Source of the DNA: Bradyrhizobium sp. WSM471 | GTDB lineage: Bacteria > Pseudomonadota > Alphaproteobacteria > Rhizobiales > Xanthobacteraceae | Assembly (NCBI RefSeq): GCF_000244915.1 | Contig: NZ_CM001442.1 | Location: forward strand, 2,666,001 to 2,730,000 | Length of the DNA stretch: 64,000 nucleotides | Direction of reading: 5' to 3' | Part shown: one piece after another, positions 1 to 13,041 of the stretch | Position numbering within the stretch: position 1 is the first letter of the stretch | Layout: each line of letters starts with the position of its first letter | Position numbers and translations under genes: made by a program | Notes under the pieces: generated by a model | Database searches by the model: none | What the model was told of the DNA's origin: nothing | Seen by the model: the letters and a program-made list of their open reading frames with translations, nothing else

Positions 1-144
1 ATTCTCGAACTGGGCTCTGCCATCCGGCAGCTGCAACGCGAGGGGCTCGACGACGCCGCCGCCCAGCTCTTGATCGCGCGCAAGCGTGCACGACTCGATC
101 ATCTGGTGAAGTCAGATCCTGCAGCGCGCCTTAACGTCACCTGA
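1..144 (+). CDS. C-terminal end of an unidentified protein (partial)
   Basis: Frame 1 is open from the window edge to TGA at 142-144, giving 47 residues. The visible part is rich in Ala, Leu and Arg (for example QLLIARKRARLDHLVK) and looks like an amphipathic helix. The start lies outside the window, so no family can be assigned. A gene-poor stretch of about 400 bp follows. Confidence 0.5.
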   Translation: MLELGSAIRQLQREGLDDAAAQLLIARKRARLDHLVKSDPAARLNVT

Positions 145-174
145 GGCCCGACGCAGCTAAGCGAGTTCGTCACG

Positions 175-387
175 TCAAGGCAGGTAGATCAGGGCACCTT
201 CGGAGCGCCGGCCCAGCAATAGAACGCCCGAGATCAAGAGGCCGAGGCCGGCCGGCAGATATTAGAACGAGCCACCCATGGCTATCAGCCACGCGCCTCC
301 GATCGCGATGATGATGCCGCAGATGAGCATGATTGCGCCGAGCAGCGGCGCCGCCCGGCGCGAGAGCAATGACCGGACGTTCGTCAT
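175..387 (-). pseudogene. Remnant of the N-terminal membrane domain of PQQ-dependent glucose dehydrogenase
   Basis: Reading down from ATG at 387, the frame encodes MTNVRSLLSRRAAPLLGAIM, continues as a membrane helix ending near GGAWLIAMGGSF, then meets an in-frame TAA at codon 42 (262-264). The same frame resumes as YLPAGLGLLISGVLLLGRR until TGA at 175-177. The known N-terminus of membrane-bound glucose dehydrogenase (Gcd) has the same layout: helix, GG(G/A)WL(V/I)A(I/M)GGS(W/F)YY, then a second helix. Here a Tyr codon position is a stop. The roughly 700 residues of PQQ propeller that should follow are absent. I read it as a decayed fragment; a 41-residue membrane peptide is the alternative. 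The surrounding 145-548 shows no other gene. Confidence 0.7.
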
Positions 388-548
388 TCGCCACCTCGAT
401 GGATTGAATGCGGTTCAACCGATCTTTTCGGCGAACCTTCCTGTGGCCGACATAACCTGCCGCACATCCGCGTGAGGCCGGCAATCGCGCGGAACGGAAG
501 CCGGCTCGACCGATTGACCGGGCTCCTCTCACATTAACGGAGTGTTCC

Positions 549-1109
549 ATGGAGCTTCAGGGTAAGACGATCGCGATCTTGGCCACGCACGGCTTTGAAC
601 AATCGGAACTGGAAGTGCCGCGCGACCGCTTGAAACAGGCAGGCGCGACGGTCCATGTGGTCTCGCTTGCACCCGGCGAGATCAAGGGCTGGGACATGAA
701 GGATTGGGGTCGGCCCGTGAAGGTCGACAAGACGCTCGATCAGGTATCGAGCAGCGACTACGATGCGATCGTTCTGCCGGGTGGGCAGATTAATCCTGAC
801 CTCCTACGGGTCGAGCCGAAAGCTTTGAGCTTCGTCAAGGACATCTTCAACGCGAAGAAGGTCGTTGCGGCAGTCTGCCATGCGCCTTGGCTCCTGATTG
901 AGACAGGCATCGCCAGGGGCCGCAAGATGACCTCATACAAATCGATCAAGACCGATGTCATCAATGCCGGCGCGGCATGGGAAGACTCGCAGGTGGTTGC
1001 TGACCAGGGCGTCATCACCTCGCGCAACCCCGGCGATCTCGAAGCCTTCAGCGCCAAAATCATCGAAGAAGTGAAGGAAGGCCGGCACCTTCAACGCAGC
1101 GCAGCGTGA
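549..1109 (+). CDS. PfpI/DJ-1 family type 1 glutamine amidotransferase-like protein
   Basis: This 186-residue protein has the DJ-1/PfpI fold. It starts with KTIAILATHGFEQSELEVPR, in which Glu is the usual acidic partner of the catalytic Cys. It has the AIVLPGG strand near residue 75 and the nucleophile elbow VAAVCHAPWLL near residue 120, with Cys followed by His. Family members act as intracellular proteases, deglycases or chaperone-like stress proteins. Length and motifs are complete. The ATG is the first in frame and follows a purine-rich stretch (taacggag). It appears monocistronic, with a strong hairpin terminator just downstream. The exact substrate cannot be told from sequence. Confidence 0.9.
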   Translation: MELQGKTIAILATHGFEQSELEVPRDRLKQAGATVHVVSLAPGEIKGWDMKDWGRPVKVDKTLDQVSSSDYDAIVLPGGQINPDLLRVEPKALSFVKDIFNAKKVVAAVCHAPWLLIETGIARGRKMTSYKSIKTDVINAGAAWEDSQVVADQGVITSRNPGDLEAFSAKIIEEVKEGRHLQRSAA

Positions 1110-1129
1110 AGTCAGCGACTCCCGGACGG

Positions 1130-1158
1130 AAAAGCCCCGCGTTGTTCGCGGGGCTTTT
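1130..1158. terminator. Bidirectional intrinsic terminator
   Basis: A perfect 12-bp stem (aaaagccccgcg / cgcggggctttt) with a 5-nt loop gives a U-tract on either strand. It lies between the plus-strand PfpI gene and the convergent minus-strand gene ending at 1179, so it can serve both. Confidence 0.9.
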
Positions 1159-1178
1159 GTCCGACATGTCGGCGTAGA

Positions 1179-1424
1179 TTACTTGGTGTTGCTCATGCCG
1201 CCTTTGTTGTTCGTCATGGTGCCGCCCTGGTCGGAGCCGGGACCGGAGCCGCCCTGACCGGAGGGATCAGGCCCCTTGGAGGACTTGGTGTTGGCGCCCG
1301 TAGTCTGCGACGATGACATCGAGGATCCGTGTTTTGCCTTGTGCGACTTGGCCTGCACGGCGAACGGCGCGGCGGCGAGGCCGGTTGCCAACATCACCGC
1401 AAGCGCGAGCTTGGTGGTCTTCAT
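1179..1424 (-). CDS. Small exported Gly/Ser-rich protein of unknown function
   Basis: The 81-residue product begins MKTTKLALAVMLATGLAAAP and has a clear Sec signal peptide with a probable cleavage site after AVQA. The mature part is low complexity: Lys/Ser-rich, then Gly/Pro/Gln-rich (GQGGSGPGSDQGG), then Asn/Lys at the C-terminus. Upstream in-frame codons to 1493 lack signal-peptide character, and AGGGAGTT precedes the chosen ATG, so 1424 is preferred. No enzyme or binding motif is visible. Small exported, disordered proteins of this sort are common in this group and several recur in this window (for example at 10204). Confidence 0.75.
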   Translation of the reverse strand: MKTTKLALAVMLATGLAAAPFAVQAKSHKAKHGSSMSSSQTTGANTKSSKGPDPSGQGGSGPGSDQGGTMTNNKGGMSNTK

Positions 1425-1519
1425 GCGCGGGAACTCCCTGAGTTGAATTGACGCAGGCAGCCAACCGTCATTCGTCGCGGGAGGTCCGAACAAGGGAGTT
1501 CCGGCAAATCACCAATACT

Positions 1520-1777
1520 TCAAGGTTGCTGGTCGTTCTCTGCGAGGATGAATACGACGCCGGTGAGTGTCGCGCCGATCGCGAACGTCGTCACCAATGT
1601 GAGGGCAAAAACGACTACGGCCTGCCTTCCGCCGTGACTCAGCAAATTGGCGACGCCTGGATTGGACAGCACCAGCAAGAGGCTGAAAGCGAGCCCGAGG
1701 GCTGCGCCCATCATGGCGTGCGTCATCAGCTTGATGAGCCCGCTCGGAGAGATCAGGTCCGACTTTTTCGCGCGCAT
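1520..1777 (-). CDS. Small two-helix membrane protein
   Basis: This 85-residue protein has two predicted membrane segments: roughly residues 20-43 (MMGAALGLAFSLLLVLS) and 54-78 (VVVFALTLVTTFAIGATLTG). They are joined by a short polar loop containing SHGGRQ. The N-terminus is charged (MRAKKSDL), consistent with an inside orientation. No named family was recognised. Its promoter is a strong match to the EcfG general-stress consensus (1803-1827), with only about 20 nt of leader, so it is probably a stress-induced inner-membrane protein. Confidence 0.75.
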   Translation of the reverse strand: MRAKKSDLISPSGLIKLMTHAMMGAALGLAFSLLLVLSNPGVANLLSHGGRQAVVVFALTLVTTFAIGATLTGVVFILAENDQQP

Positions 1778-1802
1778 GGAACTTTATTCCGATGTCGCAA
1801 GC

Positions 1803-1827
1803 AACGCCTGCGATACGCGCCGGTTCC
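1803..1827 (-). promoter_or_regulatory. EcfG-type general stress promoter
   Basis: The minus strand reads GGAAC, a 16-nt spacer, then CGTT, an exact match to the alphaproteobacterial EcfG consensus (GGAAC-N16/17-CGTT). It ends about 26 bp upstream of the ATG at 1777. Confidence 0.75.
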
Positions 1828-1915
1828 ATCCGCATGAAGGAATCGTTATCGCCCGCTTCATCCGACGTTCATGCCAAGCCTGCAAGAATGACCACGCAAC
1901 ACGGGAACATTCGAT

Positions 1916-2137
1916 ATGGGTAAGGTGGTCTTTCTCTATCGCTCTCTGGCTTATCGTAACGCCGCGGCGGACATCCTCCGCAAGGCGCGCAAGCTGCCCC
2001 GCGGCGCGGAGCGAAGCGCGGCGCGGCGCTATGCCAAGGCGCTGCGTGATCTCGCCCAAACGGAAGCCTGGCTCGAGGGACGGGTCGCGCGCGAACCGCA
2101 AACGATCGAGCGCAGGAAGAGTGCGGCCTCCGGTTAA
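1916..2137 (+). CDS. Small Arg/Ala-rich protein of unknown function
   Basis: The 73-residue basic protein begins MGKVVFLYRSLAYRNAAADI and continues with Arg/Ala/Glu-rich helices (ARRYAKALRDLAQTEAWLEG). It has no signal peptide or membrane segment. The start is the first ATG after a purine stretch (gggaacattcgat). Its TAA sits in GTTAAC, so it overlaps by 3 nt (2134-2137) the stop of the convergent kinase gene; each serves as the other's 3' boundary. I recognise no family. Coding character is supported by strong codon bias and by the tight convergent arrangement. Confidence 0.6.
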   Translation: MGKVVFLYRSLAYRNAAADILRKARKLPRGAERSAARRYAKALRDLAQTEAWLEGRVAREPQTIERRKSAASG

Positions 2138-3624
2138 CCGGACGCGCGCTGCAATTCGGCGGAGCCGGCGGCTTCGAAGTTGCCGGGCGCGGTTGTCGCG
2201 GCACTCTTGCCGACCAACGGCACCTCGAGCCGGCACAACAGGCCCTCGGCGCGCCAATCGAATCGCGCCTGCCCGCCGAGCTGGGACTCGACGCTCGCAA
2301 GCAGGCTCCGCGTACCAAAGCCGCGGGATTTCGGCGTCTTGACAAGCGGGCCGCCGGATTCCTCCCACGTCAGGGTGAGCAGTTCGTCCTCGACCTGCCA
2401 GCCGATTGCGAGCCGTCCCGTCCGCGTCGAGAGCGCGCCATACTTCGCCGAGTTGGTGAAAAGTTCATGCAGCGCCAGCGCCAGCGTCTGGGCGGTCGCG
2501 GGCAGCAACTGAACTTCGGACCCCGCCAATTTGATCTGGCCGCCGAGGGAATAGGGCGCAAGCTCCTCGTCGATCAGCTTCGAGAGTTCGGCGCCCTGCC
2601 AGCTCGATAGCGACAGGATCGTATGCACGCGCGCCAGTGCATTGATGCGTCCCTCGACGGCGCTGACATAGGCTTTCACCTCGTCGGCGCGGGTGAGGCG
2701 CACGATCGATTGCGCCAGCGCCAGCGCATTCTTGGCCCGATGGTCGACTTCCCGCGCCAGCAGAGTCTGCCGTTCCTCCGCGCGCTTGCGTTCGGTGATG
2801 TCCACCGTCACGCCGCTGACGCGCATGACCCGACCGCTCTCGTCGACCGTGGCGGCGGCCGTGCCGACACACCAGCGCACATCGCCGTCGGGCCGCACGA
2901 TGCGGAACTCCGTTTCATAGGAGCGTGTGCCCTTGTTGAATTCGGCGATCGCCTTGCGCAACTGATCGACGTCATCCGGATGCAACAGCGCCTGAACGTT
3001 GGCCGGGTTCACCTCGAAGCTCTCCGGGCCAACGCCGAAGATGCGGTATTGCCCCTCGTCCCACATCCAGTCGCCCGTGATCCAGTCCCAGTCCCAGGAG
3101 CCCATCTTGCCGGCGGCGATCGCCATGCTGCGCCGCTCTTCGCTCTCGCGCAGCTTTGCGGTGGAATTCTCCAGCTCGGCGGTGCGTGCACGCACGCGGT
3201 CCTCGAGATCCTGGTTCAGCCGCTCGAGTTCGCGCGTCTTGCGATAGAGCTCTGCGAACACCTTGACCTTGGCGCGCAGCACCTCCGGCACGACCGGCAC
3301 GGGGACGTAGTCGACGGCGCCCATCTCGTAGCCGCGCAGGCGGTCAATGTCGCTGACTTGAATGGCCGAGATGAAGATCATCGCGGTCTTCTGGAAGCGC
3401 GGGTGCTCGCGGATCATCGCGGCGAGCTCGAAGCCGTCGAGCTCGGGCATGCAGACGTCGACCAGGATCACCGCGATCTCGGTCTTGAGCAGCACCTCCA
3501 GGGCCTCGCGACCGGACGAGGCGATCACGAGGTTCTGGCCGAGATCCTTCAGGATCACCTCATAGGCGAGCAGCTTGGCCGGCTGGTCGTCGACGAGGAG
3601 GATGTTGACCTTTTCGTGGTCCAT
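2134..3624 (-). CDS. REC-PAS-HWE sensor histidine kinase
   Basis: About 496 residues. An N-terminal receiver domain (NILLVDDQPAKLL; acceptor Asp in LVDVCMPELDG) leads into a coiled coil (ELERLNQDLEDRVRARTAEL), a PAS domain at about 180-285, and an HWE-type kinase core. The core has the phospho-acceptor His in EVDHRAKN near residue 293 and the diagnostic WEESGG near 421. Kinases of this class lack the usual F box and often feed PhyR or single-domain regulators. The receiver is unusual: where the invariant Lys is expected it reads DYVPVPVVP. The ATG at 3624 is preferred over the one at 3666, which would overlap the upstream gene. The 13-bp gap to the poly-HAMP kinase implies co-transcription and probably a phosphorelay. 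Confidence 0.9.
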   Translation of the reverse strand: MDHEKVNILLVDDQPAKLLAYEVILKDLGQNLVIASSGREALEVLLKTEIAVILVDVCMPELDGFELAAMIREHPRFQKTAMIFISAIQVSDIDRLRGYEMGAVDYVPVPVVPEVLRAKVKVFAELYRKTRELERLNQDLEDRVRARTAELENSTAKLRESEERRSMAIAAGKMGSWDWDWITGDWMWDEGQYRIFGVGPESFEVNPANVQALLHPDDVDQLRKAIAEFNKGTRSYETEFRIVRPDGDVRWCVGTAAATVDESGRVMRVSGVTVDITERKRAEERQTLLAREVDHRAKNALALAQSIVRLTRADEVKAYVSAVEGRINALARVHTILSLSSWQGAELSKLIDEELAPYSLGGQIKLAGSEVQLLPATAQTLALALHELFTNSAKYGALSTRTGRLAIGWQVEDELLTLTWEESGGPLVKTPKSRGFGTRSLLASVESQLGGQARFDWRAEGLLCRLEVPLVGKSAATTAPGNFEAAGSAELQRASG

Positions 3625-3637
3625 ACGGGCATCCAAC

Positions 3638-9925
<6,288 letters not shown>

Positions 9926-10152
9926 AATTTGTCCCCCGCAGGCGTCGGCCGATTCCCAGGCAAGACGCGGTTTATCAAAATAGAGCGTCAGCCAAATTCG
10001 AAATCAAGCGCCAACGTCACGGCGCCCGGAAGTGGAACCTGCTTTGCTCAGCCCGATTAGCATAAGTGCGTCCATTCAGAATGGTTCCATCGGGTTCCAA
10101 TGTTTTTCTGACCTGTTCTCAGCAACTTGTTTCTAGGACTTGATCCCTTTGC

Positions 10153-10177
10153 GGAACGGAGGCCCGGGCCTGCCGTT
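10153..10177 (+). promoter_or_regulatory. EcfG-type general stress promoter
   Basis: GGAAC, a 16-nt GC-rich spacer, then CGTT: an exact consensus match. It ends 26 bp before the ATG at 10204, which has an AGGGAGA ribosome-binding site. The region 9926-10152, upstream of the divergent poly-HAMP kinase, holds no other gene. Confidence 0.8.
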
Positions 10178-10203
10178 AGCCCGCAAATACAGGGAGAGCC
10201 CAC

Positions 10204-10482
10204 ATGAAAGGATTTGCCGTCATCGGCACGGTGATGTTGTTGGCCGGATCGGCGTTCGCGCAAGGTGGGGCCCCCAGCGGCCGCGGGGCCGTCACCGGTG
10301 ATCCCGCCGCAAGCTCCGCCACGCCACGCGCGGACACACCAACCACGGGTACGTCGACCCGGTCCAATCCCAGCGGTAGCGGCACGTCGAGTTCGGGCGG
10401 CAAGGATGATAATGGGGATGCCGGCAGGGACAAGATGCTGGAGGGCAACCGCAGCGCGCGGCCGGAGAACCGGCAAAAGTAA
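10204..10482 (+). CDS. Small exported Ser/Thr/Gly-rich protein
   Basis: The 92-residue product has a Sec signal peptide (MKGFAVIGTVMLLAGSAFA, cleavage likely after AFA). The mature segment is disordered and rich in Ser, Thr, Gly and Pro, with a charged tail (KDDNGDAGRDKMLEGN). No domain was recognised. The EcfG-type promoter immediately upstream and AGGGAGA before the ATG support a real gene induced by the general stress response. The gene converges on the DUF4142-like gene, leaving only 17 bp between stops. Confidence 0.8.
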   Translation: MKGFAVIGTVMLLAGSAFAQGGAPSGRGAVTGDPAASSATPRADTPTTGTSTRSNPSGSGTSSSGGKDDNGDAGRDKMLEGNRSARPENRQK

Positions 10483-10499
10483 GGGGTTGCTTGGCCGCC

Positions 10500-11012
10500 C
10501 TACTTGTCTGCCATCGTGCGCTCGGCGTCCTTGACCTGCGAGCGCAACAGAGGGAGCTGCTCTCGCGCGAACGCTGCAAGCGCGGCATTGTCGGGCGCCT
10601 TGAGATAGCGTTCGAGCAGGTCGATCACCGCTTCATACTCGGGAATCTGCGCGGCATAGAAGCTTCTGACGAAAGTCGGCCCGTCCGAGGTTTCGGGCTC
10701 GATCAGGCTCGCGCTCGCCGGGGTCGTCTTGGTGATGCGCGGTTCGGTGCCGATCGCCTCCTGAATCAACTTCAGAGCCTTGTCACGCCGGGCCGCTTCT
10801 TCGGCGCGCAGGGCGGCGAGGTTCTTGACCTCGGCATTGCCCTTGAGGTCGGTGCTCTCCAGCAGACCCTGCTGGAAGCGGCTGAAGGTGTAGAGATCGC
10901 TGATGGTCTCGGTTGCGGTCGGCGTGCGGCCGGCCGGCCTTCGCTCCCCGGTGCTGTCGGCAAGCGCTGCCGTGCTGATGAACGCCAAAACCATCGCGAG
11001 GAGAATCCGCAT
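10500..11012 (-). CDS. Exported DUF4142-like (ferritin-like helical) protein
   Basis: 170 residues with a Sec signal peptide (MRILLAMVLAFISTAALA). The mature part is helical: TATETISDLYTFSRFQQGLL, NAEVKNLAALRAEEAARRDK, then a C-terminal helix pair with ALAAFAREQLPLLRSQVKDA. This is the layout of DUF4142, a predicted periplasmic ferritin-like bundle often induced by stress. Compared with the fuller DUF4142 protein at 15163 it lacks the clear His-rich ligands, so metal binding is doubtful. Function is unknown. It is assigned by fold pattern rather than by close identity. Confidence 0.75.
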   Translation of the reverse strand: MRILLAMVLAFISTAALADSTGERRPAGRTPTATETISDLYTFSRFQQGLLESTDLKGNAEVKNLAALRAEEAARRDKALKLIQEAIGTEPRITKTTPASASLIEPETSDGPTFVRSFYAAQIPEYEAVIDLLERYLKAPDNAALAAFAREQLPLLRSQVKDAERTMADK

Positions 11013-11108
11013 GGATATTCAATGGCAGACAGCGGTCGAAAGTTCCGCAGATGTTATGATCCGGTAAGGGCGGTTGCGACGCGGCGGTTCCGTCCCCAAT
11101 TCATCTTC

Positions 11109-11303
11109 ATGAAACAGTCCGAGATCTTCAGGGATAACGCCGACAACTGCCTCCAGCTCGCTGAGCGCGCCGAAGGACAGCCGTCACACAATCGTTTTCT
11201 GCGCATGGCGAATGCGTGGACGGCACTTGCCGACGAGCAGGATTGGCTCGACGGCGAGGTGCCGCCCGTTCCAGCGCGCAGGCCTCAAAAGCAGGATGCG
11301 TAA
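11109..11303 (+). CDS. Small cytoplasmic protein of unknown function
   Basis: 64 residues, beginning MKQSEIFRDNADNCLQLAER and containing RFLRMANAWTALADEQDWLDG, followed by a Pro/Arg tail. The pattern (xNAxxCxxLAExA...RFxxMAxAWxxLAxEQ) is typical of a widespread, uncharacterised small alphaproteobacterial family. The ATG at 11109 is chosen because the upstream in-frame sequence has no family similarity and is antisense to the neighbouring gene. No transmembrane segment is present. Function is unknown. Confidence 0.75.
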   Translation: MKQSEIFRDNADNCLQLAERAEGQPSHNRFLRMANAWTALADEQDWLDGEVPPVPARRPQKQDA

Positions 11304-11408
11304 TGCTGTCGTTTTCGTGGATCTGCGTGTGAGACTGCTCACGGACAGCAAGCAGGATCATTCGTAACAGTCGATCGCGTTGATTTCCTATTCCAGGAGG
11401 TTTTTGCA

Positions 11409-11540
11409 ATGGCTCCACGTCTGGCTCTTCTTTCGCTCGTCCTCGCCTTTGGCGTGTCGGTCGCGTTCGCCACCGTGACGACGGTGCGGCAGGTGCATCA
11501 CGAAAATGCATCGGCGCCGGTGCACTCGGCGCACAGTTAG
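11409..11540 (+). CDS. Short exported peptide of unknown function
   Basis: A 43-residue product (MAPRLALLSLVLAFGVSVAF...) consists largely of one hydrophobic signal-like helix followed by a short polar tail ending ASAPVHSAHS. The start is well supported by a strong CCAGGAGG ribosome-binding site 8 nt upstream. It could be a cleaved periplasmic peptide or a single-pass membrane peptide. Confidence 0.6.
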   Translation: MAPRLALLSLVLAFGVSVAFATVTTVRQVHHENASAPVHSAHS

Positions 11541-11559
11541 CAGTCTGATCTCGCGGGTC

Positions 11560-11584
11560 GGAACCTTCGACGCTCCGGCGCGTA
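11560..11584 (+). promoter_or_regulatory. Possible EcfG-type promoter (one mismatch)
   Basis: GGAAC, a 16-nt spacer, then CGTA instead of CGTT. It ends 34 bp upstream of the ATG at 11619. The spacing is ideal but the last -10 base is off consensus. Confidence 0.45.
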
Positions 11585-11618
11585 AGCGCTTCGAGACAGC
11601 AAAGAGGCGAGAGCTATC

Positions 11619-11825
11619 ATGGCCCATTCCGACCAAGGCATCATCAGAGATCAACGCGGTGAACAGCAGCCGCGGGACAAGCAGCGTGCGCAGACCGTGC
11701 ACAAGTCGGAGCCGGAGGGCTCGCCCTCTCGCGAGGCCACGCGCGATCCCAAATTGAACGACAACAGCAAGACGCCCGGCTCCGGCATGACGCCGGATGA
11801 TTCCGGCGACGCCCCGAGCGGCTAA
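11619..11825 (+). CDS. Small hydrophilic disordered protein
   Basis: 68 residues, extremely hydrophilic and low in aromatic residues: MAHSDQGIIRDQRGEQQPRD, then Lys/Ser/Glu-rich, then DNSKTPGSGMTPDDSGDAP. It resembles hydrophilin or CsbD-like small stress proteins in composition only; no domain is recognised. A near-consensus EcfG promoter lies upstream and a GAGAGC Shine-Dalgarno precedes the ATG. It is followed by an inverted repeat and a terminator-like hairpin. Confidence 0.65.
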   Translation: MAHSDQGIIRDQRGEQQPRDKQRAQTVHKSEPEGSPSREATRDPKLNDNSKTPGSGMTPDDSGDAPSG

Positions 11826-11862
11826 TTCCATCAGGAACGAATCCCCGCGCAAAGAGTCGAGG

Positions 11863-11905
11863 GATTGCTTCCGGTTGTCATGCCCCCGGTGATCCGGAAG
11901 CAATC
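11863..11905. repeat. Perfect 12-bp inverted repeat with 19-nt spacer
   Basis: gattgcttccgg at 11863-11874 pairs perfectly with ccggaagcaatc at 11894-11905. It lies between the convergent genes ending at 11825 and 11964. It could be an RNA hairpin or a binding site. Confidence 0.7.
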
Positions 11906-11910
11906 TCCAA

Positions 11911-11945
11911 GGACGGCCCTGGCACTCCCGTGCCGGGGCCGTTTG
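11911..11945. terminator. Probable intrinsic terminator
   Basis: Near-perfect stem (acggccctggcac / gtgccggggccgt) followed by tttgcttg on the plus strand. It sits between convergent genes. Confidence 0.6.
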
Positions 11946-11963
11946 CTTGAGCATCAGGTTGGA

Positions 11964-12212
11964 TTAATCCTCGGAGTCGCGCGCCGAATTGGCGTGTGTG
12001 TGGCCGTCCGGGCCGCGCCCGAAAACCCCGAAGCTGCTCGATTTGACATTGCTCCCTGCATCGACCGCGGCAGCGGCCAATCCAAGCTTGAGGAGCTCGC
12101 GCACGGCCGCGGCTCGCGTCGGCATGCGATGTTTGAACCGGAAGTCGTCCACCGCGGCCAGTTCTTCCGGTGACAGCATGACCTGGAGCCGCTCGGCGCG
12201 AAGGTCGTTCAT
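11964..12212 (-). CDS. Ribbon-helix-helix-like DNA-binding protein
   Basis: 82 residues from the ATG at 12212 (84 from 12218). The N-terminal half, LRAERLQVMLSPEELAAVDD followed by RAAAVRELLKLGL, fits a ribbon-helix-helix fold: a beta strand with alternating residues, helix A and helix B. These are usually autoregulators, often antitoxin-like. No toxin gene is adjacent. The tail (SNVKSSSFGVFGRGPDGHTH) is polar. Upstream lie an exact EcfG promoter and a perfect palindrome overlapping its -10 region, so self-repression of a stress-induced gene is a reasonable inference. Confidence 0.75.
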   Translation of the reverse strand: MNDLRAERLQVMLSPEELAAVDDFRFKHRMPTRAAAVRELLKLGLAAAAVDAGSNVKSSSFGVFGRGPDGHTHANSARDSED

Positions 12213-12235
12213 GATCAATCATCCAAAATGAGCAA

Positions 12236-12254
12236 GTTGAGTAGTTTACTCAAC
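12236..12254. promoter_or_regulatory. Palindromic operator candidate for the RHH protein
   Basis: Perfect inverted repeat GTTGAGTA-N3-TACTCAAC. It overlaps the -10 element of the EcfG promoter and lies 24 bp upstream of the RHH start. Short half-sites with this spacing suit a dimer of RHH dimers. Confidence 0.65.
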
Positions 12255-12276
12255 GAACTCATTCGGCCGCGGTTCC
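12252..12276 (-). promoter_or_regulatory. EcfG-type general stress promoter
   Basis: The minus strand reads GGAAC, a 16-nt spacer, then CGTT, an exact match. It drives the RHH gene, with its -10 element inside the palindromic operator. Confidence 0.75.
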
Positions 12277-12388
12277 ACAAGATGCGGCTACGGCGCCAAG
12301 TTAGTAAAAAAGAACAGCAATTTCAATAAGTTATGTGATGCAAATGTTCTTGGGCAGGTGTATGCTCCCGGCAAATGGGAGAGACATC

Positions 12389-12556
12389 ATGACGAACGAA
12401 GTCAGATTGCCCCGCATACATCTCGAAGTGAGCGACGCACCCAAGCCGGTGCGCCCAAGCCACCAGAAGGTCATCGAGCAGGTCGAGCGCTGGGCCAACA
12501 GCCCGGGCCTTCAACCGCCGAGACTGCAGCCGGCAACGCATGCCAAAGCGGGCTAG
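12389..12556 (+). CDS. Small hypothetical protein
   Basis: 55 residues from ATG 12389 (MTNEVRLPRIHLEVSDAPKP...), preceded by GGGAGA at good spacing; an upstream in-frame ATG at 12335 has no such site. The protein is basic and Pro-rich, with VIEQVERWANSPGLQPPRL. No family was recognised. Its TAG overlaps the stop of the convergent DUF3147 gene. The leader is AT-rich (12300-12350), unlike its surroundings, which suggests a promoter there. Confidence 0.5.
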   Translation: MTNEVRLPRIHLEVSDAPKPVRPSHQKVIEQVERWANSPGLQPPRLQPATHAKAG

Positions 12557-13041
12557 CGCTTCGCAAGGGGAGAGCCCTTGGCCGATAGTGAATGCGCTGA
12601 TCGGTGCGGTTTGCGGGAGACGATGCGCAGCTTGCGCCTGAGCCACCAGGCCAAGACCGAAACGAAGGCCCAGACTATCAACGCGGCAGCGAAAGCGCCC
12701 GGAACGCTTGCAGCCACGGTGAAATGAAAGACGGCGGCGAATGCCAGGAGACCGATGCTTCCCCAGGCGGCACCAGCTGCGTCGAGCCCGGCGGCCTCTT
12801 GCCCGCGGCGCGTGCCGCTGAGGCCGGCCTTCTCCTTGGTGCGGCGTTCATGGCTTTCGACCAGCGTGGCGCTCGCGCAGAAGATGGCGGGAAGCGCAAG
12901 GAAAAGTCCGCCGACGGACACACCGAAGCGCGCTCCCAGAACCCCCGTGAGCACGGTCGCCAGGCCCCCCAGCAGGAAACGAATGCCGTATTCGTACCAG
13001 CGTGTCTGCTTGAGCGCGGAGAGCGACAGCTTGACCGGCAT
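12553..13041 (-). CDS. DUF3147 family membrane protein
   Basis: 162 residues. Membrane segments lie near residues 18-40 (YGIRFLLGGLATVLTGVLGA), 43-60 (VGGLFLALPAIFCASATL, then VESHE), 92-112 and 115-135. The GGLFLALPAIF...ESHE signature belongs to DUF3147, whose members are usually encoded in adjacent pairs. The start overlaps the stop of the upstream gene by 4 nt (ATGA), showing translational coupling. The C-terminal 30 residues are basic and cytoplasmic. Its biochemical role is unknown; the pair is probably a small integral-membrane complex. Confidence 0.85.
   Translation of the reverse strand: MPVKLSLSALKQTRWYEYGIRFLLGGLATVLTGVLGARFGVSVGGLFLALPAIFCASATLVESHERRTKEKAGLSGTRRGQEAAGLDAAGAAWGSIGLLAFAAVFHFTVAASVPGAFAAALIVWAFVSVLAWWLRRKLRIVSRKPHRSAHSLSAKGSPLAKR

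Noticed and set aside
480..548. EcfG promoter before the PfpI gene
   Set aside because: A GGAAC is present at about 491 but the 16-nt-spaced -10 reads GATT, not CGTT.
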